Assembly (NCBI RefSeq): GCF_002237655.1
Contig: NZ_NOKT01000024.1
Span: forward strand, 1 to 64,000
Reading direction: 5' to 3'
DNA length: 64,000 nt
Source: Streptomyces sp. XY006
GTDB taxonomy: Bacteria > Actinomycetota > Actinomycetes > Streptomycetales > Streptomycetaceae
Shown here: piece after piece, positions 1 to 7,359 of the stretch
Layout of the letters: every line of letters starts with the position of its first letter
Position numbering within the stretch: position 1 is the stretch's first letter
Made by a program: the position numbers and the translations under genes
Notes under the pieces: model-generated
What the model was told of the DNA's origin: nothing
What the model saw: only the letters and a program-made list of their open reading frames with translations
The model's database searches: none

Positions 1-864
1 GCCTGGTCGCTGACGCCCCTCTCGCTGCCGCCGTCCCGGCCGCCGGGCGCCCCGCAGCCGGTCCCCGCGCCCGTCCGGCCGGCCGCCGCCCCGGCCTTCC
101 GCCGCCCGCCCGCGCACCCGAGCGGCGAGCGGCCCCCCGCCATCCCGGCCGCCCACCTGCCCACGCACGTCGCCGTGATCATGGACGGCAACGGCCGGTG
201 GGCGCAGCAGCGCGGCCTGCCCCGGCACGAGGGCCACCGGGCCGGCGCCCGCGCGGTCCGCGAAGTGGTGCACGGCGCGCTGGAGATGGGCCTGCGGCAT
301 CTGACGCTGTACACGTTCTCCACCGAGAACTGGAGCCGCGACAGGGAGGAGGTCGACGCGATCCTCGGCCTGCTGCGCGACGAGGTGGCCGACAACCACT
401 TCCGGGACCTCGACGTCCACATGCGCTGGCACGGCCGCGCCGGGCGGCTGCCCACCGATCTGGCGGACCTGCTGCAGCTGCGTGAGCGCACCACGCGCGG
501 CCGGACCGGGCTGACGCTGACGATGTGCATCGACTACGGCGGCCGGGACGAGATCACCCGGACCGCCGCCGCGCTGGCCCGCCGGGCGCGGGCGGGGCAG
601 CTGGATCCCGACCGGATCACGGACGAGGACTTCGCCCGGCATCTGCCCCACCCGGACATGCCGGACGTGGACCTGCTCTGGCGCACCGGCAACGAGCAGC
701 GCACGTCCAACTTCCTGCCCTGGCACTCCGCCTACGCGGAGCTGCACTTCACACCCGGCCTGTGGCCCGACACCGACCGCCGCGACCTGTGGCAGGCGGT
801 CACGGCCTACACCGGCCGCCAGCGGCGCCTCGGCGCGGAGAGCCCGAACCCCCTGCCCCTGTAG
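1..864 (+). CDS. uppS: cis-prenyltransferase (UppS-like), 5' end outside window
   Basis: This is an isoprenyl diphosphate synthase of the cis (Z) type. The family condenses isopentenyl diphosphate onto an allylic diphosphate to make undecaprenyl or shorter cis-prenyl carriers at the membrane. The catalytic Asp lies in MDGNGRWAQQRG starting at 181. Other family motifs follow: TFSTENWSR, DYGGRDEI and RTSNFLPW. The usual RTGGE motif reads RTGNE here. The frame is open to base 1 with a Pro/Ala-rich extension and no ATG, GTG or TTG before GTG 175. Starting at 175 would remove conserved residues, so the start probably lies outside the window. It converges on the ATP-grasp gene that ends the cluster. 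It could be a second, specialised prenyltransferase rather than the essential UppS. Family assignment is firm; product length is unknown. Confidence 0.85.
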   Translation, partial: AWSLTPLSLPPSRPPGAPQPVPAPVRPAAAPAFRRPPAHPSGERPPAIPAAHLPTHVAVIMDGNGRWAQQRGLPRHEGHRAGARAVREVVHGALEMGLRHLTLYTFSTENWSRDREEVDAILGLLRDEVADNHFRDLDVHMRWHGRAGRLPTDLADLLQLRERTTRGRTGLTLTMCIDYGGRDEITRTAAALARRARAGQLDPDRITDEDFARHLPHPDMPDVDLLWRTGNEQRTSNFLPWHSAYAELHFTPGLWPDTDRRDLWQAVTAYTGRQRRLGAESPNPLPL

Positions 865-870
865 GCGCCT

Positions 871-929
871 TGCCCGCCGGCGGGGCAGACGGTGTCACAC
901 CGTCTCGGCCCGGGTGTCACACCGTCTCG
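871..929. terminator. inverted and direct repeats between convergent genes
   Basis: Two hairpin-like elements sit in the 52-bp gap between the convergent prenyltransferase and ATP-grasp genes. The first is a near-perfect inverted repeat at 871-887 (TGCCCGCC / GGCGGGGCA). The second is AGACGGTGT-c-ACACCGTCT at 887-905. The string GGTGTCACACCGTCTCG occurs twice, at 891-907 and 913-929, and the second copy covers the ATP-grasp stop codon. A bidirectional terminator is the simplest reading. There is no U-tract, as is common in Streptomyces. Confidence 0.5.
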
Positions 930-2173
930 CCCCGCCGGCCCGGCACGCGCAGCCGGAACTCCAGGCTCTCGGCGGCCTCCCGTGCCGCGGTCACCGCCTC
1001 GTCGGCGGTGTCCGCCAGGGCACGGGCGTAGGCCACCCGCGACTCCGAGTTGCGCAGTCCGTCGGTCCGCGCGCCCGGGCGGGCGGCGACGGTGACCTCC
1101 GTGACGCCGGGCCGGGCCCGGGCCTCGTCGACGCCGACGACCTCGTCGAGGACGCCGGTGGCGTCGAGCGCGGCGAACCAGATGGCCGAGCAGCGTGCCG
1201 GGCGCTCCTCGGCGAGGGTGGCGCGGATGCCCGGGAGCACCTTCTCGCCGAGGGTCTGGCGCGCGGTGCAGTCGTCCACGTCGACGCCGGTCGCGTCGAG
1301 CGTCAGCGCCGGGATCAGGTCGCCGCCCATGCGGACGTGCGTCTCGATCAGCCGCGGGCCCCGCTCGCCGAGCACGACCTCGGTGTGGGTGGGGCCGAAC
1401 GCGATCCCGAGGGCGTCGAGCACCGCGGCCACATAGGTGTCGACCTCCGCGCGCACGTCGTCGGGGAGCGGCGCGGGCGACACGTGGCCGAGTTCGACGA
1501 GGGTGCCCGGGTCGGAGTACTTGCGGGTGACGGTCACGACCTGGTGCTCGCCCGCCTCGGAGAACGCCTCCACGCTGTACTGCGTGCCGTCGAGGAACTC
1601 CTCCACGAGGACACCGGTGTTGGTCAGCCCGAGGTAGCTGCCGCCGGCCCGTTCGAAGGCCTCGGCGAGCTGGCTGTCGTCCGTCACCTTGGTGACCCCG
1701 GCGCTGCCCGAGCTGGAGACCGGCTTCACCACGCAGGGCAGGCCGTGCTCGGTGACGAAGGCGCGCAGTTCGGCGAGGTCGGCGACCCGGGCGCTGGCCG
1801 TGGCGTCGACGCCCGCCTCGCGCAGCCGGATCCGCATGGCCTCCTTGTCGTGGACCAGGGAGACCGTGGCCGGGCTGTGGGCGGTCAGGCCGAGGGCCTC
1901 GGCTATGACCGCGTAGTGGTCCTGGTCCCGTTCGCCGAAGGTGCCGATCCGGGTGAAGGGGTGCCGCGCGTGCACCGCGGCCGCCATGTCGATCCACTCC
2001 TGCTCGGGTGCGTCGCCGCGCACGCCGACGACCCGGGCGTTCTCGCCGGGGGCACGGACCTTGCCGATGTAGTCCAGCTGGCAGATCACCGTCGTGGAGG
2101 TGCCCGGCCGGAGGCCGCGGATGCGGGCGGGGAAGTCGCGGCCGGGGCCGACGATCAGGACGTGTTCGGACAA
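917..2173 (-). CDS. ATP-grasp ligase 1 (last gene of operon A)
   Basis: A carboxylate-amine ligase of the ATP-grasp fold, about 418 residues. The family activates a carboxylate as acyl phosphate and joins it to an amine or amino acid. Visible motifs are the phosphate-binding stretch VVKPVSSSGSAGVTKV, the lid/adenine stretch VEEFLDGTQYSVEAF, and the metal-binding end IETHVRMGGDLIP. An upstream pre-grasp domain begins LSEHVLIVGPG. No ATG exists near the N-terminus. The TTG at 2173 gives the complete N-terminal strand and lies 29 bases after the preceding stop, so I chose it, with moderate certainty. It belongs to a ten-gene leftward operon and resembles ligase 3 (22482-23771) in motif spacing and in the THTEVxxxxxGPRLxExH pattern. 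Its substrate cannot be read from sequence; dipeptide formation is plausible given the epimerase in the same operon. Confidence 0.85.
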   Translation of the reverse strand: MSEHVLIVGPGRDFPARIRGLRPGTSTTVICQLDYIGKVRAPGENARVVGVRGDAPEQEWIDMAAAVHARHPFTRIGTFGERDQDHYAVIAEALGLTAHSPATVSLVHDKEAMRIRLREAGVDATASARVADLAELRAFVTEHGLPCVVKPVSSSGSAGVTKVTDDSQLAEAFERAGGSYLGLTNTGVLVEEFLDGTQYSVEAFSEAGEHQVVTVTRKYSDPGTLVELGHVSPAPLPDDVRAEVDTYVAAVLDALGIAFGPTHTEVVLGERGPRLIETHVRMGGDLIPALTLDATGVDVDDCTARQTLGEKVLPGIRATLAEERPARCSAIWFAALDATGVLDEVVGVDEARARPGVTEVTVAARPGARTDGLRNSESRVAYARALADTADEAVTAAREAAESLEFRLRVPGRRGETV

Positions 2174-2202
2174 GGTAGGTCTCGCTCTCTGTTCGTGAGG
2201 GA

Positions 2203-3435
2203 CTACTGCCAGGCCGTATTCTCGTGCCACCACTGCATGGCCTCGGCCAGGAGTTTGCGGACCGACTCGGCGGTCTCGGCCCGGACCACGAAGGAGGCCG
2301 CCCCGTCCCCGACGTGCTCGACGCCGTCGCACCGCGCCCCGGGCTCCCGGAGGAGCGTCATCTCCGTCCCCGGGACGGGGCACGGCCCGGCCGGCGGCAC
2401 GAAGACGCCGCGGCCGGGCGGCACGAGGACGAAGCCGACGGCGACCGAGGGGGCCGCGGGCTGGCCGGTCAGCGTGAGGGGCAGCCCGCACTGGGCCCGG
2501 AGTCCCTCGCGTGCCAGGTGGACGCCGAAGGCATGGGCGTACTGGTCGCCGACCAGGGATCCGCCCGCGCGGCTGGCGATCTCGCACAGCACCGGCACGC
2601 CGTCCGGCCCGATCCACGCCTCCAGGTGGAAGGCCAGCGGGTGCGGGGCCGCGGGCAGGGCGCTCACGACGTCCCGTGCCATGTCCCGCAGCACGGCCGT
2701 GCGGGGATCGTCGGGCGCCAGCAGCACGCTGCCGATGTGCAGTTCGTCGTGGATGCGCTCGGCGAGGCCCCCGGTGTACTGGCCGGGCCAGGCGTGCACG
2801 AGCCGTCCGTCGCGCATGATGCCGTCGACGTGGAAGAACTCCCCCGTGACGAAGCCCTCGACCATCCACTGGGCCGGCAGGTAGGGCACCTCCGAGGTGG
2901 CTTCGCGGTCCAGGAACGCCGTGACGTCCGCCGGGCCGCGCAGGATCGACACGCCCTCCGCGCCCGCGCCCAGACGCGGCTTCACCACGACCGGGAAACC
3001 CTCGGCGTCGATGAAGTCCAGCAGGTCCGTGGGGCTGTCCACGGGGGCGAAGGCGGGCACGCCGATCCCGGCCGCCGCGGCCACCTGCTTCATGACGAGC
3101 TTGTCCCGGTACGCGGTCGCCGACGCGACGTCCTGGCCGGGCAGGCCCAGCCGGGCCCGCAGCCGGGCCGCCCGGAGCACGTCGCTCTCACTGGTGCTGG
3201 CGACGAGGTCCACCCCGTACGCGCGGGCGGCCTCCTCGGCCGCCTGCTCGGCGGACCAGCTGTGGTAGGAGTCCACCAGCCGGTGCATCGGGAAGTGCTC
3301 GGCGAGGACGTCCTCAGCTCCCGCCACCGCCTTGGGCGTGGTCAGCAGGACGATCTCGTCGCGTGTGCCGTCCAGCCACTCGTGCAGCGGGCGGGTGGCG
3401 AGGGGCTGCCGGGACAGCAGCAGGATTCGGGGCAT
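2203..3435 (-). CDS. ATP-grasp ligase 2
   Basis: An ATP-grasp domain protein of 410 residues. The N-terminal Rossmann-like pre-grasp domain (MPRILLLSRQPLATRP) is followed by the acidic and arginine region TSESDVLRAARLRARLGLPG. The ATP-binding stretch is VVVKPRLGAGAEGVSILRG. The C-terminal metal-ligand region reads PVLCEIASRAGGSL, where an E-x-x-x-R-x-G-G pattern supplies the usual Glu and Arg. It lies 3 bases after the flavin reductase stop and 29 bases before ligase 1, so the two ligases are co-expressed. It resembles ligase 4 (32798-34048), which shares the LRAARLRxxLGxPGQDxA and CEIxSRxGG patterns. It probably forms an amide or peptide bond; amino acid partners are unknown. Having two different ligases in one operon suggests two ligation steps, or an amide formation plus a dipeptide formation. 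Confidence 0.85.
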   Translation of the reverse strand: MPRILLLSRQPLATRPLHEWLDGTRDEIVLLTTPKAVAGAEDVLAEHFPMHRLVDSYHSWSAEQAAEEAARAYGVDLVASTSESDVLRAARLRARLGLPGQDVASATAYRDKLVMKQVAAAAGIGVPAFAPVDSPTDLLDFIDAEGFPVVVKPRLGAGAEGVSILRGPADVTAFLDREATSEVPYLPAQWMVEGFVTGEFFHVDGIMRDGRLVHAWPGQYTGGLAERIHDELHIGSVLLAPDDPRTAVLRDMARDVVSALPAAPHPLAFHLEAWIGPDGVPVLCEIASRAGGSLVGDQYAHAFGVHLAREGLRAQCGLPLTLTGQPAAPSVAVGFVLVPPGRGVFVPPAGPCPVPGTEMTLLREPGARCDGVEHVGDGAASFVVRAETAESVRKLLAEAMQWWHENTAWQ

Positions 3436-3438
3436 GGT

Positions 3439-3951
3439 TCACGTCCTCGCTCGGATGGGGGCGGTCACGGGACGCAGGTCTCCGTGCAGATGCACCAGGC
3501 TGTCTCCGGGCGCCCCGTGTCGTACGTGTTCGACGGCGCCCACCAGCAGATGGTGGTCGCCCAGCCGCAGTTGCCGGTACGGCGAGCAGATCAGCCAGCT
3601 CAGGCAGTCGTCGAGCAGCGGCACCCCGCACGGGTGCGGCCGCCAGGCGAGGGGCGGCGCGAACCGGTCGCCGGACCCGGCGAACCGCAGGGCCAGGTCC
3701 GCCTGGTGGGCCCCCAGCAACTGGATGCCGAACCGGTCGCAGGCCCTGACCCGCCCCCAGGTGTTCGAGGTCTCGGCGAGTGTGACGGAGACCAGGGCCG
3801 GAGCGACGCTGACCGAGGTGAAGGAGGTGACGGTCACGCCCACGGGCCCGTCGGCGTCGGCGGCGGTCAGCACGGCGACCCCGGCGGCGTGCGCCCGCAG
3901 CACGGACCGCAGCTCCGCACCGTCGACGGTGACCGGGTCGACGACGCTCAC
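3439..3951 (-). CDS. flavin reductase (FMN:NAD(P)H) partner of the FMN monooxygenases
   Basis: A flavin reductase-like split-barrel protein of 170 residues. The family reduces free FMN or FAD with NAD(P)H and hands it to a two-component monooxygenase. Visible features are the core AVLTAADADGPVGVTVTSFTSVS near the N-terminus and the late GDHHLLVGAVEHVRHG segment, the usual position of the conserved Gly-Asp-His region. The GTG start at 3951 overlaps the TGA stop of the luciferase-like monooxygenase by four bases. That translational coupling matches their expected stoichiometry. It is the only flavin reductase in the cluster, so it probably serves both NtaA-type monooxygenases. A longer in-frame extension upstream lies inside the monooxygenase gene and is rejected. 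Confidence 0.88.
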   Translation of the reverse strand: MSVVDPVTVDGAELRSVLRAHAAGVAVLTAADADGPVGVTVTSFTSVSVAPALVSVTLAETSNTWGRVRACDRFGIQLLGAHQADLALRFAGSGDRFAPPLAWRPHPCGVPLLDDCLSWLICSPYRQLRLGDHHLLVGAVEHVRHGAPGDSLVHLHGDLRPVTAPIRART

Positions 3952-5303
3952 CGGGTGGCCCCGGCCACCGTCCGGAACCCGGGCCGCGGCAGGCCCAGGT
4001 TGGCGCGGAGCGTGGTGCCCTCGTACTCGGTGCGCATCAGTCCGCGGCGCTGCAGTTCGGGCACCAGCAGGTCCACGATCGCGTCGAGGCCGCCCGGGTG
4101 GTAGTCCGGCATGATGTTGAAGCCGTCGGCGGCCTCGTCGGTGAACCACTCCTCCAGCTGGTCCGCGATGGTCTCGGGGGTGCCCAGCAGGAAGCGGTGG
4201 CCGCGGCCGGCGGCGACCGAGAGGTACAGCTCGCGGATGGTGAGGCCCTGCCGTCTGGCCTGCTCGTAGATCATCTGCTGCTTGCTGGTGCTGCCCTCGG
4301 TGGCGGGCAGTTCCGGCAGCGGCCCGTCGAGCGGGTATCCGGAGATGTCGACCATGCCGAGCTGGTACGACAGCATGCCCAGGCCCACGACCGGGTCGAC
4401 CAGGGACTGCAGCGTCGCGTACCGGTCCTCCGCCTCGGCCAGGGTGCGGCCGACGACGATGAAGGCGCCGGGCAGGATCTTGACGTCGTCCGGGTCACGG
4501 CCGTGGTCGGCGACCTGCTTCTTCAGACCGCGGTAGTAGACCTGGGCCTGGTCGAGGGTCTGCTGCACGGTGAAGACGACCTCGGCCCAGCGGGCGGCGA
4601 AGTCCTGCCCGTCCGGGGACGAGCCGGCCTGCACGATGACCGGGTGACCCTGCGGCGGGCGGGCCACGTTGAGCGGGCCCCGCACCGAGAAGTGCTCGCC
4701 CCGGTGGCCGAGGATGTGCAGCTTCTCGGGGTCGAAGTAGCGCCCGGACTCCTTGTCGTACAGGAAGGCGTCGTCCTCCCAGCTGTCCCAGAGGCCGGTG
4801 ACGACCTCCATGAACTCGCGGGCGCGGTGGTAGCGGGCGGCGTGCTCGGGCTGCTTGTCCAGGTTGTAGTTGCGGGCCTCGGCGTCGGTCGCCGAGGTGA
4901 CGACGTTCCAGCCGGAGCGGCCCCCGCTGAGGTGGTCGAGGGAGGCGAACTGCCGGGCGACGGTGAAGGGTTCGTTGTACGTCGTCGACGAGGTGGCCGT
5001 CAGGCCGATGTGGGTGGTGTGCACGGCGAGCGCGGACAGCAGGGTGAGCGGCTCGAAGTGGACCATGCGGCCCTGCCGGCTGAGTTCGTCGGCGTCCTTG
5101 TACTTGGTGCGCACGCCGGCACCGTCGGACAGGAAGACCATGTCGAACTTGCCGCGTTCGGCGGTCTGCACGAGCGAGCGGTAGTAGTCGAAGTCGAGGC
5201 CGCCGTCCGGGCGGGCCTCGGGGTGGCGCCAGGCGGCTATGTGGTGGCCGGGTGCCGGCAGGAAGGCGCCGAGCTTCATCATGCGGCGCTGTGGGCTGGT
5301 CAC
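3948..5303 (-). CDS. FMN-dependent monooxygenase, NtaA/SnaA/DszA family (copy 1)
   Basis: A luciferase-like (F420/FMN bacterial luciferase fold) monooxygenase of 451 residues, in the NtaA/SnaA/DszA group. These enzymes use reduced FMN from a separate reductase to hydroxylate, or to cleave C-N or C-S bonds. Family signatures are LGAFLPAPGHHIAAWRHP at the N-terminus, HTTHIGLTATSSTTYNEPF, GGRSGWNVVTSATDAEARNY, and RGPLNVARPPQGHPVIVQAG. The GTG at 5303 has an AAGGGAG ribosome binding site seven bases upstream. The gene is coupled to the flavin reductase. A close paralogue opens operon C (31156-32535), with long identical runs in the central motifs. Two non-identical copies in separate operons suggest two oxidation steps on related substrates, perhaps N-hydroxylation or N-dealkylation. 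The substrate is not deducible. Confidence 0.9.
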   Translation of the reverse strand: MTSPQRRMMKLGAFLPAPGHHIAAWRHPEARPDGGLDFDYYRSLVQTAERGKFDMVFLSDGAGVRTKYKDADELSRQGRMVHFEPLTLLSALAVHTTHIGLTATSSTTYNEPFTVARQFASLDHLSGGRSGWNVVTSATDAEARNYNLDKQPEHAARYHRAREFMEVVTGLWDSWEDDAFLYDKESGRYFDPEKLHILGHRGEHFSVRGPLNVARPPQGHPVIVQAGSSPDGQDFAARWAEVVFTVQQTLDQAQVYYRGLKKQVADHGRDPDDVKILPGAFIVVGRTLAEAEDRYATLQSLVDPVVGLGMLSYQLGMVDISGYPLDGPLPELPATEGSTSKQQMIYEQARRQGLTIRELYLSVAAGRGHRFLLGTPETIADQLEEWFTDEAADGFNIMPDYHPGGLDAIVDLLVPELQRRGLMRTEYEGTTLRANLGLPRPGFRTVAGATR

Positions 5304-5360
5304 CGGTGTTCTCCCTTGCTGTGGGACGGGCGGGTGCGGACGCGGGGCCCTGCGCGAGGG

Positions 5361-6320
5361 TCAGCCGAGGCGGCGCACCGGGTCGCCGGCCAGGTAGGCC
5401 TCGATGTCCTCGACGGCCTGGCCGTAGTACGTGCGGTAGTTGTGCTGTGAGACGTAGCCGAGGTGGGGGGTCGCCAGCAGCCGGGGCGCGGTGCGCATCG
5501 GGTGGTCGGCGGGCAGCGGCTCGATGTCGAAGACGTCGACGCCGGCTCCGGCGATCCGTCCCTCGTGCAGGGCGGCGAGCAGGGCGTCCTGGTCGACGAT
5601 GGCCGAGCGGGACGTGTTGACCAGGTACGCCGTCGGTTTGAGCAGGGCCAGTTCGTCCGCGCCGAGCAGGCCGCGGGTGCGCTCGCCGAGCACGAGGTGG
5701 ACCGAGACGAAGTCGCCGGTGCGCAGCAGCTCCTCCTTGGAGGAGGCCAGGTGGACGCCGGCCTCCTCGGCGCGCTCCTTGGTGAGGTTCTGGCTCCAGG
5801 CCGTCACCTCCATGCCGAAGGCGAGACCCACCTGGGCCACCCGGCTGCCGATCTTGCCCAGGCCGAGCAGGCCGAGACGCCGGCCGTTCAGGTCGGCGCC
5901 GACGGTGGACTGCCAGGGGCCGCCGGTGCGCAGGGCGTTGTTCTCGGTGACGATGCCGCGGGCGAGACCGAGCAGCAGGGCCCAGGTCAGCTCGACCGGC
6001 GGGGTGGAGGAACTGCGGGTGCCGCAGACGGTGACGCCGTTGCGTTCGGCGGCGGCGTAGTCGATGACGGAGTTGCGCATGCCGGACGCCACGAGCAGTC
6101 TCAGGCGGGGCAGGCGGTCGAGGAGGGAGGCGGGGAAGGGCACGCGCTCCCGCAGTGTCACCGCGATGTCGAAGTCCGCCAGGGCGGCGGCCAGTTCGTC
6201 CTCGGAGGTGAAGTGCCCGGTGAAGGGGACGACCTCCACCCGGTCCTGGACGGCGCTCCAGTCGGCCACGGTGGTGGCGATGTCCTGGAAGTCGTCGAGC
6301 ACGGCGCAGCGCAGCCGCAT
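5361..6320 (-). CDS. D-isomer-specific 2-hydroxyacid dehydrogenase
   Basis: A NAD(P)-dependent D-2-hydroxyacid dehydrogenase of 319 residues, a usual length for the family. It interconverts 2-oxoacids and D-2-hydroxyacids. The Rossmann fingerprint GLLGLGKIGSRVAQ lies near residue 145. The catalytic triad is visible as Arg in VNTSRSAIVD, Glu in VFDIEPLPADHPM, and His in LATPHLGYVS. The neighbours are the citrate synthase and aconitase upstream in the same operon and monooxygenase copy 1 downstream. One attractive role (inference) is oxidation of the 2-hydroxy-tricarboxylate-like product of the aconitase, replacing the isocitrate dehydrogenase of the citric acid cycle. Reduction of an oxoacid is equally possible. 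The start lies one base beyond the epimerase stop codon. Confidence 0.9.
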   Translation of the reverse strand: MRLRCAVLDDFQDIATTVADWSAVQDRVEVVPFTGHFTSEDELAAALADFDIAVTLRERVPFPASLLDRLPRLRLLVASGMRNSVIDYAAAERNGVTVCGTRSSSTPPVELTWALLLGLARGIVTENNALRTGGPWQSTVGADLNGRRLGLLGLGKIGSRVAQVGLAFGMEVTAWSQNLTKERAEEAGVHLASSKEELLRTGDFVSVHLVLGERTRGLLGADELALLKPTAYLVNTSRSAIVDQDALLAALHEGRIAGAGVDVFDIEPLPADHPMRTAPRLLATPHLGYVSQHNYRTYYGQAVEDIEAYLAGDPVRRLG

Positions 6321-6321
6321 G

Positions 6322-7359
6322 TCAGTCCTCTCCGTGGAGCGTGTGGGTGGCGTGGACGGGGGTGGCGGTGACGGGGGCGGCGTGGACGGGGGTGGCGCCG
6401 ATGCCGGGCCCGGCGGGCAGGGTGAGCGCGCCGCGGTCGATGCGGACGCCGGTGAACGGGTCGTCGCGCAGGCCGACGGGCCCGTCCAGGTCGAGGTGGT
6501 CGGCGAGCGGGGCGAGCTGCGCCATGGCGGTGGTGCCGAGGGCGCTCTCCACCTTGCAGCCGAGCATGGTCCGCAGACCGCAGGCGCGGGCGAGCAGGAG
6601 CATCTCGTGCGCTGCGGCCAGGCCGCCGCACCGGACCAGCTTGATGTTGACGCCGCTGACCCGGCCGCGCAGGCGCAGCACGTCCTCGGGCCCGCCGCAG
6701 TCCTCGTCGGCGAAGACCGGGACCGGGGAGCGTTCGTGCACGTACCGCAGGTCGTCGAGGGCGCCGGGGGCGACCGGCTGCTCCAGGAGTTCGACGCCGT
6801 GCCGGTGCAGTTCCTCGGCGACGCGCACGGCCTGGTCGCGGGTCCAGGAGCCGTTGCCGTCGACGCGGATGCGCCCGCCGTAGACCGAGCGCAGCACTCC
6901 GGCGCGGCGGCCGTCGTCCCCGGGGGTGAGTTTGAGTTTGAGCACGGGCCAGTCGGCCAGTTCCCGCGCCTGCCGGACGAGTTCGTCGTCGGGGCCGGCG
7001 CCGAGGGAGAGCGCCGTGGGCCGCAGGGGCAGCCCGCCGAGGCCGAGGAGGCGGTGCAGGGGCTGGCCGGCCGCCTTGCCCAGCAGGTCGTGCAGGGCCA
7101 TGTCGACGGCGGACCGGGTGGCGGGGCCGACCGGCCCGAGCCGGTCCAGCGCGTCGCGCAGCCCGAAGGGCGTGGCGTCGGCGAGCGGCGCCGCGCAGGC
7201 GTCCAGTTCGGCCGGTACGGCGTCCCGCGCGGTGCCGAGGCCGCGCAGCCCTTCCCAGGTCAGCTCGACGACGCTCTGGCGCACCTCGGTGGTGACGCCG
7301 GTGTGGCTGACGAACGGTTCCCTGAGGGCGATGACGACCTCGCGGTGGGCGAGCCTCAC
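6322..7359 (-). CDS. dipeptide epimerase-like enolase superfamily enzyme
   Basis: A muconate-lactonising-subgroup enolase superfamily protein of 345 residues. The family includes L-Ala-D/L-Glu and other dipeptide epimerases. The active-site set is complete: the K-x-K in WPVLKLKLTPG, metal ligands Asp in RVDGNGSWT, Glu in LLEQPVAP and Asp in VFADEDC, and the second-side Lys in VNIKLVRCGG. The late HLDLDGP carries the D-x-D that, in dipeptide epimerases, binds the amino terminus of the dipeptide. The GTG start at 7359 overlaps the upstream stop by four bases. An epimerase beside four ATP-grasp ligases implies the product or an intermediate is a dipeptide with one inverted centre (inference). 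The C-terminus ends in an Ala/Thr/Pro/Val/His-rich tail (ATPVHAAPVTATPVHA) beyond the fold, probably disordered. Confidence 0.87.
   Translation of the reverse strand: MRLAHREVVIALREPFVSHTGVTTEVRQSVVELTWEGLRGLGTARDAVPAELDACAAPLADATPFGLRDALDRLGPVGPATRSAVDMALHDLLGKAAGQPLHRLLGLGGLPLRPTALSLGAGPDDELVRQARELADWPVLKLKLTPGDDGRRAGVLRSVYGGRIRVDGNGSWTRDQAVRVAEELHRHGVELLEQPVAPGALDDLRYVHERSPVPVFADEDCGGPEDVLRLRGRVSGVNIKLVRCGGLAAAHEMLLLARACGLRTMLGCKVESALGTTAMAQLAPLADHLDLDGPVGLRDDPFTGVRIDRGALTLPAGPGIGATPVHAAPVTATPVHATHTLHGED

Noticed and set aside
917..2869. Longer N-terminus for ATP-grasp ligase 1
   Set aside because: The extension runs antisense-frame through ligase 2 on the same strand. The fold begins at LSEHVLIVGPG, so TTG 2173 is used.
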